A stretch of DNA of 64,000 nucleotides from positions 1,116,001 to 1,180,000 of the forward strand of contig NZ_CP107989.1 in NCBI RefSeq assembly GCF_041435015.1, in the 5' to 3' direction. The DNA is from Streptomyces canus. GTDB lineage: Bacteria; Actinomycetota; Actinomycetes; Streptomycetales; Streptomycetaceae. This document shows, in pieces, positions 51,344 through 58,919 of this stretch; position 1 is the first letter of the stretch, and each line of letters starts with the position of its first letter. The position numbers were made by a program, and so were the translations under genes. Under the pieces are notes generated by a model. The model ran no database searches. It was given only the letters and a program-made list of their open reading frames with translations, and was not told the origin of the DNA.

Positions 51344-52204
51344 TTGCTGTTCACATCCGTCGACGACGTCTCCGCACGCCTCGCCGAGACCGGCTACCTC
51401 GCCTCGCCCGCGGTCGCGACCACCGTCTTCCTCGCCGACCGCCTCGGCAAGCCGCTCCTGGTCGAGGGCCCCGCCGGGGTCGGCAAGACGGAGCTGGCCA
51501 AGGCGGTGGCCGAGGTCGCGCAGGCCCGGCTGGTCCGTTTGCAGTGCTACGAGGGTGTGGACGAGTCCCGGGCGTTGTACGAGTGGAACCACGCCAAGCA
51601 GCTCCTGCGGATCAGCGCGGGGCGCGACGAGACCTGGGACGAGGCGCGCACGGACATCTTCAGCGAGGAGTTCCTGCTCTCCCGGCCCCTGCTCACGGCG
51701 ATCCGCGGCGACGAGCCCACGGTGCTGCTGATCGACGAGACCGACAAGGCGGACGTCGAGGTCGAGGGCCTGCTCCTCGAGGTGCTCAGCGACTTCCAGG
51801 TCACGGTCCCCGAGCTGGGCACGATCACCGCGTCCCGCCGCCCCTTCGTCGTCCTGACCTCCAACGCCAGCCGTGAACTGTCGGAGGCCCTGCGCCGCCG
51901 CTGCCTGTTCCTGCACATCGGGTTCCCCGAGGAGGAGCTGGAGCGGCGGATCGTACGGCTGAGGGTGCCTGGTCTGGACGAGGCGCTGGCGAAGTCCGTG
52001 GTCCGGGTCGTGGGGGCGCTCAGGGCCATGGACCTGCGCAAGGTGCCCTCGGTCGCGGAGACCATCGACTGGGCGCGGACGCTGCTCGCGCTCGGCGCGG
52101 ACCATCTCGACGAGACGGTCGTACGGGACAGTCTGGGTGTGCTGCTCAAGCACCAGGACGACATCCTCAAGGCGGGGGCCAAGCTCGACCTGGACGCGGT
52201 GTGA
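51344..52204 (+). CDS. MoxR-type AAA+ ATPase
   Basis: A 286-residue AAA+ protein: Walker A GPAGVGKTELAKAVAE near residue 43, Walker B TVLLIDETDKAD near 115, sensor 1 VVLTSNASRELSEALRRRC with the arginine finger. MoxR ATPases act as chaperones with VWA-domain proteins to mature enzymes, often metal-containing dehydrogenases (CoxD/CoxE). TTG 51344 is preferred because GCAGGAGG lies just upstream; GTG 51275 is a longer alternative. The stop overlaps the next gene by GTGA. Confidence 0.88.
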   Translation: MLFTSVDDVSARLAETGYLASPAVATTVFLADRLGKPLLVEGPAGVGKTELAKAVAEVAQARLVRLQCYEGVDESRALYEWNHAKQLLRISAGRDETWDEARTDIFSEEFLLSRPLLTAIRGDEPTVLLIDETDKADVEVEGLLLEVLSDFQVTVPELGTITASRRPFVVLTSNASRELSEALRRRCLFLHIGFPEEELERRIVRLRVPGLDEALAKSVVRVVGALRAMDLRKVPSVAETIDWARTLLALGADHLDETVVRDSLGVLLKHQDDILKAGAKLDLDAV

Positions 52205-53547
52205 GCACCGCCGAGCGGCTCACCTCCCTCGTCGGCGCCCTGCGCGCGCACGGTGTCCGGATCGGGACCGGCGAGACCGTGGACGCGGCCCAGGCCGTCG
52301 AGGCGCTGGGCCTCGCGGACCGGGAACGGCTGCGGGAGGGCCTGGCGGCGACCCTGCTGCACGGCACGGCCCAACGGCAGGTGTTCGACCCGGTCTTCGA
52401 CCTGTACTTCCCACGGGGCGTCGGCGCGCCCGAAGAGACCTCCGGGGACCGGGACGACCTGCGCGAACGCCTCGCCAAGGCCCTCGCCGCGAACGACGAG
52501 ACCCTGATGGCCCGGCTCGCGGTCGAGGCGGTCGACGGGTTCGGCGGGTACGGCAACTCCCCCGCGTCGGACGGCTGGTCGTCGTACCAGACCCTCGACC
52601 GGCTGCGCCCGCAGACGCTGCTCGCGCGCGTCCGCGACGACGTCCGGGGGCAGCAGGGCATGTCCGGGTTCACGGACCGACTACTGGAGGACGAGCTCCG
52701 GCGGCGCATCGAGGCGTTCCGCGTGCTGGTGGCGGCGGAGGCCCGGCGGCGGGTCGCCGAGCGGCGGGGCAGGGACGAGATCGCGCGGCGGGCGGTGGCC
52801 CCGACGACGGACCGGGTCGACTTCCTGTTCGCCGGGAAGGACCGGCTGGCCGAACTTCGGCGCACGGTACAGCCGTTGGCCCGCAAGCTCGCCACCCGGC
52901 TCGCGGCCCGTCGTCGCCGTGCCGCGCGGGGCAGTATCGATCTACGGCGGACTCTGCGCGGTTCCTTGTCCACGGGCGGGGTGCCGATGAAACCGGTACT
53001 GCGGCGGCGCAGGCCGGCCCGGCCCGAACTGGTGCTGCTGTGCGATGTGTCGGGCTCGGTGTCGGGGTTCTCGGACTTCACGATGCTGCTGGTGCAGGCG
53101 CTGCACGACCAGTTCAGCAAGGTGCGGGTGTTCGCCTTCGTCAACCGGCTCGACGAGATCACCCGGCTCCTCGAACACGGCGCGGCCGACCCGGAGGGGC
53201 TCGGCGCCCGCATCCGGGCCGAGGCCACACTGACGGGGTGGCACGGCAGCAGCGACTACGGCGTGGCGCTCGGCGAGTTCGCGTCGCTGTACGCGGATGC
53301 GCTGAGCCCGCGCACGACGGTGTTCGTACTCGGTGACGCCCGCACCAACATGAGCGACCCGAACCTGTCCGCCGTACAGGCGATCACCGAACGGGCGCGC
53401 CGCGTCTACTGGTTGAACCCGGAGGAGCGCGCGCAGTGGGGCACGGGCGACTCGGCCGCGTACGAGTACGCGGAGTCGGTGGAGATGCACGAGTGCCGCA
53501 ATGTGCGGCAGCTCAGCGCACTGGTGGGACGGCTGCTGCCGATCTGA
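52201..53547 (+). CDS. VWA-domain CoxE-like protein
   Basis: A 448-residue protein. A helical, basic N-terminal region (residues about 1-270, with FDPVFDLYFPRG) is followed by a von Willebrand A domain with a full MIDAS motif (CDVSGSVSGFSD near residue 280, then TGWHGSSDYGVAL and VLGDARTNMSDP). It is the normal partner of the preceding MoxR ATPase; translation is coupled. No carbon-monoxide-dehydrogenase or other metalloenzyme target is in the window. Confidence 0.88.
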   Translation: MSTAERLTSLVGALRAHGVRIGTGETVDAAQAVEALGLADRERLREGLAATLLHGTAQRQVFDPVFDLYFPRGVGAPEETSGDRDDLRERLAKALAANDETLMARLAVEAVDGFGGYGNSPASDGWSSYQTLDRLRPQTLLARVRDDVRGQQGMSGFTDRLLEDELRRRIEAFRVLVAAEARRRVAERRGRDEIARRAVAPTTDRVDFLFAGKDRLAELRRTVQPLARKLATRLAARRRRAARGSIDLRRTLRGSLSTGGVPMKPVLRRRRPARPELVLLCDVSGSVSGFSDFTMLLVQALHDQFSKVRVFAFVNRLDEITRLLEHGAADPEGLGARIRAEATLTGWHGSSDYGVALGEFASLYADALSPRTTVFVLGDARTNMSDPNLSAVQAITERARRVYWLNPEERAQWGTGDSAAYEYAESVEMHECRNVRQLSALVGRLLPI

Positions 53548-53679
53548 CCCGAGACCGGCACCGACGAACTCACGCCCATGACCGCCGCCCACGCCGCCCC
53601 GCTCAGGATCGCCGCCCTCCACGAGGCGGCCGAGGCCATCCGGCATCTGGAGCTGGAACCGGTCCGGAACGGGTGCGCC

Positions 53680-54039
53680 TCACTTGCCCTTCGCGTAGTC
53701 CTTCGCCATGCCGCCCGCGAAGTCGTAGACCACGCACTGCTCGTCGCCGACCACCCAGGCATCGTGTCCGGGTGTCACCACGAAGATGTCGCCGGGACCC
53801 AATTCGCCCTCGCCGCCTTCGTCCATGGAGATGCGCATGCGGCCCTGGACCACATATCCGTTGTGGTGGACCTCGCAGCTCTTGGTGCCCGCGATGGGTG
53901 CCACGGACTCGGACCAGCGCCAGCCCGGTTCGAAGGTGCCCACGGCGAAGTCCAGTCCGCTCATGTGGACCGCTTCGAGGTGGCCACGCGGGAAATCGCG
54001 GCGCTCGTCCGGCTTGTCGAGCGTCTTCACCTCAAACAT
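53680..54039 (-). CDS. cupin-domain protein
   Basis: A 119-residue protein with the two cupin motifs: FEPGWRWSESVAPI ... CEVHHNGYVVQGRM near 45-70 and LGPGDIFVVTPGHDAWVVGDE near 85-105. This is a single conserved beta-barrel domain; metal ligands are only partly conserved. GGGAGAG lies ahead of ATG 54039. The gap to the preceding VWA gene (53548-53679) shows no convincing gene. The substrate is unknown. Confidence 0.82.
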   Translation of the reverse strand: MFEVKTLDKPDERRDFPRGHLEAVHMSGLDFAVGTFEPGWRWSESVAPIAGTKSCEVHHNGYVVQGRMRISMDEGGEGELGPGDIFVVTPGHDAWVVGDEQCVVYDFAGGMAKDYAKGK

Positions 54040-54202
54040 GACGGCTCTCCCTTCCGGCCGTGTTTCGGTACGGCCGGGGCCGGTCTCCGTCTCCCGCCCT
54101 TCCTGGACGGCACCGGCGGCGGCCGAGCCCCACCACTCCATCGTCCGCCTGTCCAGCCCGGCCTGCCATTCGAGTGACGAAGCCCGCTCTGGCCCCGTCC
54201 CC

Positions 54203-55180
54203 TCAGACCCCGCCCGCACAGAGCCGCGCGAAGCGCTCCGCGTCGACATTGCCACCGGAGACGATCACACCGATCCGGTCCGGGAGACCGCTCACCCGGC
54301 CGCCGAGCAGGGCGGCCAGCGGAGTGGCGCCACTCGGCTCGACGACGATCTTCAGCCGCTCGAAAGCGAACCGCATGGCTTCGCGGATCTCGTCGTCGGA
54401 GACCAGCACGATCTCGTCGACCAGCCGCCTGTTCACCGAGAAGGTCAGCTCGCCGGGCGTGTGCAGGGCCTGTCCGTCGGCGATGGTCTTCGGTACGGGA
54501 ATGGCGATGCGCCGCCCCGCCTCCAGGGACCGCTTGGTGTCGTCGCCGGCCTCCGGTTCCACGCCGACCATGCGGATACCCGGGTGCAGCCCCTTGGCGG
54601 CGGTCGCGCTGCCCGCCATCAGTCCGCCGCCTCCGACCGGCGTGAGCAACGCACCCAACTCGCCCGTCTCCTGCAGGAGTTCGAGGGCGGCCGTGCCCTG
54701 TCCCGCCATCACGTGCGGGTGTTCGTACGGCGGAATGAGGGCCAGGCCCCGCTCGGCGGCCAGGGCCTCGGCGATGGCCTCGCGGTCGCCGGTGTAGCGG
54801 TCGTACGTGACGATCTCGGCGCCGTAGCCCTCGGTGGCCGCCCGCTTGGAGGGTGGGGCGTCCTCGGGCATGACGATCACCGCGGTGGTGCCGAGCTCGC
54901 GGGCGGCCAGGGCGACGGCCTGGGCGTGGTTCCCCGAGGAGTAGGCGGCGATGCCCCGGGTCAGTTGCTCCGGGGTCAGCCGGGAGGCCGCGTTGTAGGC
55001 GCCGCGGAACTTGAAGGCGCCGACCCGCTGGAAGTTCTCGCACTTGAGGAAGACCTCGGCGCCGACGAGCGCGTCGAGGGTCCGTGAGCGCAGCACCGGT
55101 GTGCGGTGCGCGACGCCCTTGAGCCGGGTGGCCGCGTCCTGGACGTCGTCCAGGGTGACCGGCGGGGTGGTGGTCGTCAC
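54203..55180 (-). CDS. threonine/serine dehydratase-like PLP enzyme
   Basis: A 325-residue fold-type II PLP enzyme: FLKCENFQRVGAFKFRGAYN contains the PLP Lys, SSGNHAQAVALAA binds the substrate carboxylate, and LLTPVGGGGLMAGSATA binds phosphate. No C-terminal regulatory ACT domain is present, so it is of the catabolic threonine ammonia-lyase/serine racemase/threo-hydroxyaspartate dehydratase type. GTG 55180 follows GGAGGG and overlaps the stop of the upstream regulator gene (GTGA). The operon with a YheO-type regulator suggests a specific catabolic amino-acid role. Confidence 0.88.
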   Translation of the reverse strand: MTTTTPPVTLDDVQDAATRLKGVAHRTPVLRSRTLDALVGAEVFLKCENFQRVGAFKFRGAYNAASRLTPEQLTRGIAAYSSGNHAQAVALAARELGTTAVIVMPEDAPPSKRAATEGYGAEIVTYDRYTGDREAIAEALAAERGLALIPPYEHPHVMAGQGTAALELLQETGELGALLTPVGGGGLMAGSATAAKGLHPGIRMVGVEPEAGDDTKRSLEAGRRIAIPVPKTIADGQALHTPGELTFSVNRRLVDEIVLVSDDEIREAMRFAFERLKIVVEPSGATPLAALLGGRVSGLPDRIGVIVSGGNVDAERFARLCAGGV

Positions 55181-55833
55181 GAGTGCCCTCCAGTGGTCGC
55201 CTGTTTCCGGGACTGGGAGAGGTAGCTGTAGGCGGAGGCGCGCGAGATCCCGAGCCGTCCTGCCACCTGCTCGATCGCCCGCCGGACCGCGAACACGCCC
55301 CGTTCGTCCAGGCTGCGGAACAGGTCCAGGCGCCCGGTGCGGTCGAGCAGCGCCCACGACTGATGCCGGTGCGCGTCGAGCATGACGTCGACGACGGAGT
55401 CGATGTCGTCGCCGAAGGTGGTGACGGGCCGCTCCTCCTCGGGGAGTGTGCCGGTCCCTGCCAGGGCTCCCAGCAAGGCGTGGACCTCGCTCGCCGCGGT
55501 GACGTCGACATTGACACACAGCGCACCGAAGACCGCGCCCGAGGAGTCCCGGAGCAGCATCGTCGACGACTTGACCAGTTTGCCGGCGTCGGTCCGGGTG
55601 ACGTAGTTCAGCTCGTCGGCCGCCTCGTCGCCACGGGCGACCATCCGCAGGCCGATCTCGCTCATCGCCCCGCCGACTCTGCGCCCGGTCACCGAGCCGG
55701 CGATGGCCACCACCGAGTTCTCCGGCCTGCGGTAGTCGTGCAGCACCACCTCGCACACCGGCCCGAAGGTCGCCGCGATCCCGTCGACGACCGAGGTGAG
55801 CGCGGCGATGATCGCGTCCTGCTCGACCTCCAT
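55177..55833 (-). CDS. YheO/DauR-type PAS-HTH regulator
   Basis: A 218-residue protein. The N-terminal YheO PAS-like domain (FGPVCEVVLHDYRRPENSVV, GLRMVARG, LVKSSTMLLRDSSGAVFGAL) is followed by a C-terminal helix-turn-helix (FAVRRAIEQVAGRLGISRAS then AYSYLSQSR). Relatives regulate D-amino-acid or hydroxy-amino-acid catabolism (DauR). ATG 55833 is chosen over 55845 because GGAGGG is 5 bases upstream. Translation is coupled to the dehydratase. Confidence 0.87.
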   Translation of the reverse strand: MEVEQDAIIAALTSVVDGIAATFGPVCEVVLHDYRRPENSVVAIAGSVTGRRVGGAMSEIGLRMVARGDEAADELNYVTRTDAGKLVKSSTMLLRDSSGAVFGALCVNVDVTAASEVHALLGALAGTGTLPEEERPVTTFGDDIDSVVDVMLDAHRHQSWALLDRTGRLDLFRSLDERGVFAVRRAIEQVAGRLGISRASAYSYLSQSRKQATTGGHS

Positions 55834-55929
55834 CACACCCTCCACTCAGCCAGTCTCCCTAGACTAGCAATCCAGCCACTGGACCACCAGTCCAATCGCT
55901 CGGCGCTTTCCGTCTTCTGTCCGCGGATC

Positions 55930-55957
55930 TTGACGGCTCGAATGTTACCGGTAACAT
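55930..55957 (+). promoter_or_regulatory. promoter with overlapping perfect LacI operator upstream of MFS gene
   Basis: TTGACG (55930-55935), 16-base spacer and TAACAT (55952-55957). The palindrome ATGTTACCGGTAACAT at 55942-55957 is perfect over 16 bases and covers the spacer and -10, the classic layout of LacI/GalR repression in actinomycetes. The predicted transcript starts at about 55964, two bases before the ATG. Confidence 0.75.
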
Positions 55958-55965
55958 CATTGCCC

Positions 55966-57132
55966 ATGTCCTCGACGCTGGCGCCCGCGCGCACTCCGGT
56001 CTTCAGCCCGGCCGCCGTGGTCGCCTCCTGCGTCGGGTTCGTGCTCATCGGCGCGCTCCAGGCGCTGTACGGCCCGGCGATCCCCGCGTTCCGCGAGGAG
56101 TTCGGGTTGTCTCCCTCGGGAGCCGGACTCGGTCTCAGCGCCCATTTCGTCGGCGGGGTCGCCGGGGTCCTGCTGTTCGACCGGCTCTTCGGCGGGATCG
56201 GCAACCGGCGGATCCTGGGCGCCTCGTACCTGCTGATGGCGCTCGGCGCGGCGGGCTTCGCACTCGCGCCGAACTGGCCGAGCGCCCTGGCCGCGGCGCT
56301 GCTCGCCGGTCTCGGCTTCGGCGGCATCGACTACGGCCTGAACCAGCTGTTCGCGGTCGGCTTCGGCCACCGTTCCACCGCGATGCTGAACATTCTCAAC
56401 GCACATTTCGGCGTGGGCGCGATCCTCGGTCCGGCGCTGATCGGCGTGGTGGGTGCCGGACACTATCCGGCGGTCTTCCTCGGCTTCGCGCTCGCCAACC
56501 TGCCGTTGCTGCTGTGCCTGAAGGGCGTACGGAACCGGGCGCCCCAGCCGTCCGGCACGGCTCCCGACTCCCCCGGCGTTCTCGGCCGCAGTCTGGCCTC
56601 GGTGCTCTGCGTGTTCGTCGCGCTCTACGTCCTGCACGTGGGCATCGAGGCGGGCGTCGGCGGCTGGGAACCCACCCATCTGCGGACCGTGGGATACGGC
56701 GCCGGCGTGGCCGCGACCGCCACCTCCGTCTACTGGCTGATGATGACGGTGGGCCGCTTCCTGGTCGCCCCGATCGCGCTGCGCTTCTCGGCACAGGCCA
56801 TCATCACCGTGTCCTGCGCGGGGATGACGGTCTGTCTTTTGCTGGCGTCCGTACGGGAGTTGGCGCCGTACGCGTATGCCGGTGTCGGTCTGTTCATCGC
56901 GCCGATCTTCCCCACCGGCCTGCCCTGGCTGCACCGGGCCGCCCCCGGCGCCCGACGCGCCGGCGCGCTGGTCATCGCCGCCTCGATGATCGGCGGTGTG
57001 GCGGCGGGACCGGCGCTGGGCAAGGCCATCGAATGGTCCGGGATCCGGGCCGTTCCGCTGCTGCTGAGCGGTGTCTCCGCGCTGTGTCTCGCCGCCACGC
57101 TCTGGCTCATCCGCAGTACCCGAACCCGCTGA
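55966..57132 (+). CDS. MFS transporter, probable galactoside/sugar importer
   Basis: A 388-residue major-facilitator protein with about 11-12 hydrophobic helices (AAVVASCVGFVLIGALQAL, SYLLMALGAAGFALA, LIGVVGAGHYPAVFLGFALA and further). The FucP/NagP-like feature LNILNAHFGVGAILGPALIGV in helix 5 region is seen in sugar carriers. ATG 55966 has no Shine-Dalgarno and lies next to the predicted transcription start, so the message is probably leaderless. The following GH35 gene starts 29 bases after the stop and is presumably in the same operon. Confidence 0.82.
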   Translation: MSSTLAPARTPVFSPAAVVASCVGFVLIGALQALYGPAIPAFREEFGLSPSGAGLGLSAHFVGGVAGVLLFDRLFGGIGNRRILGASYLLMALGAAGFALAPNWPSALAAALLAGLGFGGIDYGLNQLFAVGFGHRSTAMLNILNAHFGVGAILGPALIGVVGAGHYPAVFLGFALANLPLLLCLKGVRNRAPQPSGTAPDSPGVLGRSLASVLCVFVALYVLHVGIEAGVGGWEPTHLRTVGYGAGVAATATSVYWLMMTVGRFLVAPIALRFSAQAIITVSCAGMTVCLLLASVRELAPYAYAGVGLFIAPIFPTGLPWLHRAAPGARRAGALVIAASMIGGVAAGPALGKAIEWSGIRAVPLLLSGVSALCLAATLWLIRSTRTR

Positions 57133-57161
57133 ACTCCCCCTGACTCGAAGGGATGCCCCGC

Positions 57162-58919
57162 ATGCCCGCTCTGACGACGTCCTCCGACGGTTTCCTCCTG
57201 CACGGCGAGCCGTTCCGGATCATCTCCGGAGCCATGCACTACTTCCGGATCCATCCCGACCAGTGGACCGACCGGCTGCGCAAGGCCCGTCTGATGGGCC
57301 TCAACACGATCGAGACGTATCTGCCGTGGAACCTCCACGAGCCCGAACCCGGCACCCTGGTCCTGGACGGCTTCCTCGATCTGCCCCGCTGGCTGCGCCT
57401 CGCCCAGGAGGAGGGTCTGCATGTCCTGCTGCGCCCGGGGCCGTTCATCTGCGCCGAGTGGGACGACGGTGGTCTGCCCGCCTCGCTGCTCGCGGACCCC
57501 GACATCCGGCTGCGCAGCAGCGACCCCCGCTTCACGGCGGCGTTCGACGGCTACCTCGACCGACTCCTGCCCGCACTGCGGCCGTTCATGGCCGGGCACG
57601 GCGGCCCGGTGATCGCCGTACAGGTGGAGAACGAGTACGGGGCGTACGGCGACGACACCGCGTATCTCAAGCACGTCCAGCAGGCGTTGCGGGACCGTGG
57701 CGTCGAGGAACTGCTGTACACATGCGACCAGGCCAACGCCGAGCACCTGGCGGCCGGCACCCTCCCGGGCACGCTCGCCACGGTCACCTTCGGCAGCCGG
57801 GTCGAGGAGAACCTGGCCGCGCTCCGCGCCCACCAGCCCCAAGGCCCGCTGATGTGCTCGGAGTTCTGGATCGGCTGGTTCGACCACTGGGGCGGCCCGC
57901 ACCACGTACGGTCGGCCGCCGACGCCGCGGCCGACCTGGACCGGCTGCTGGCGGCGGGGGCCTCGGTCAACATCTACATGTTCCACGGCGGCACCAACTT
58001 CGGCTTCACCAACGGCGCCAACCACAAACACGCCTACGAGCCCACCGTCACGTCCTACGACTACGACGCCGCGCTCACCGAGAGCGGTGACCCCGGTCCC
58101 AAGTACCACGCTTTCCGCGCGGTGATCGCCCGCCACACGGCCACACCCGGCGAACCCGCGCCCTCACCGGCCCCCAAACTCCCGGTCACCGACGTCGAGT
58201 TGGATCACCGGGCGCCGCTGCTGCCGTACGTCCGCGGGCTGTCGTCGACGAACACCGAGGCCCCGGTGACGATGAACGAACTGGGTGCGCACACCGGTTA
58301 CGTGCTCTACCGCACCACGCTTCCGGGCTCGGGCGACGGTCTGCTGCACTTCACGGGCGGGGTGGGCGACCGCGCCCAGGTCTTCGTGGACGGCGCCTCC
58401 GTCGGCGTCCTTGAGCGGGAACGGCACGACGAGACCCTGTCCGTGCGGGTGCCGCACGCCGGTGCCGTCCTCGAAGTCCTCGTGGAGAACATGGGCGGCG
58501 TCAACTACGGGCCGCGCATCGGGGCGCCCAAGGGGCTGCTCGGCCCGGTGTCCTTCCAGGGCGCCGAACTGCGCGGCTGGGAGTGCCGGGCCGTGCCCCT
58601 GGACCACCTGGCCGCCGTGCCGTTCGGCCCGTCCGAGGCGACCACGGACTCCGTACCCGCCTTCCACCGGGGCACCTTCGAGGTCGACACCCCGGCCGAC
58701 ACCTTCCTCGCCCTGCCCGGCTGGACCAAGGGCCAGGCCTGGGTCAACGGGTTCCATCTCGGCCGTTACTGGAACCGCGGTCCTCAGCACACCCTGTACG
58801 TCCCCGCGCCCGTCCTGCGCCCCGGCGCCAACGAACTGGTCCTGCTGGAGCTGCACGCCACCATCGGCACGCGCGCCCAGCTCACCGACACGCCCGACCT
58901 CGGACCGGAGATCGACTGA
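57162..58919 (+). CDS. GH35 beta-galactosidase (585 aa)
   Basis: A 585-residue GH35 enzyme: ISGAMHYFRIHPDQW and LNTIETYLPWNLHEPEPG (barrel start), VQVENEYGAYGDD (acid/base Glu), LMCSEFWIGWFDHWGG (nucleophile Glu), FHGGTNFGFTNGA and two C-terminal jelly rolls ending near WVNGFHLGRYWNRGPQHTLY. The family removes terminal beta-galactose. No signal peptide is seen, so it acts on imported galactosides. ATG 57162 follows GAAGGG at better spacing than ATG 57153. Its stop overlaps the next start by one base (TGATG). Confidence 0.92.
   Translation: MPALTTSSDGFLLHGEPFRIISGAMHYFRIHPDQWTDRLRKARLMGLNTIETYLPWNLHEPEPGTLVLDGFLDLPRWLRLAQEEGLHVLLRPGPFICAEWDDGGLPASLLADPDIRLRSSDPRFTAAFDGYLDRLLPALRPFMAGHGGPVIAVQVENEYGAYGDDTAYLKHVQQALRDRGVEELLYTCDQANAEHLAAGTLPGTLATVTFGSRVEENLAALRAHQPQGPLMCSEFWIGWFDHWGGPHHVRSAADAAADLDRLLAAGASVNIYMFHGGTNFGFTNGANHKHAYEPTVTSYDYDAALTESGDPGPKYHAFRAVIARHTATPGEPAPSPAPKLPVTDVELDHRAPLLPYVRGLSSTNTEAPVTMNELGAHTGYVLYRTTLPGSGDGLLHFTGGVGDRAQVFVDGASVGVLERERHDETLSVRVPHAGAVLEVLVENMGGVNYGPRIGAPKGLLGPVSFQGAELRGWECRAVPLDHLAAVPFGPSEATTDSVPAFHRGTFEVDTPADTFLALPGWTKGQAWVNGFHLGRYWNRGPQHTLYVPAPVLRPGANELVLLELHATIGTRAQLTDTPDLGPEID

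Noticed and set aside
53578..53700. Forward ORF MTAAHAAPLRIAALHEAAEA between the VWA and cupin genes
   Set aside because: No ribosome site, no recognisable domain, and it continues antisense through the cupin gene.
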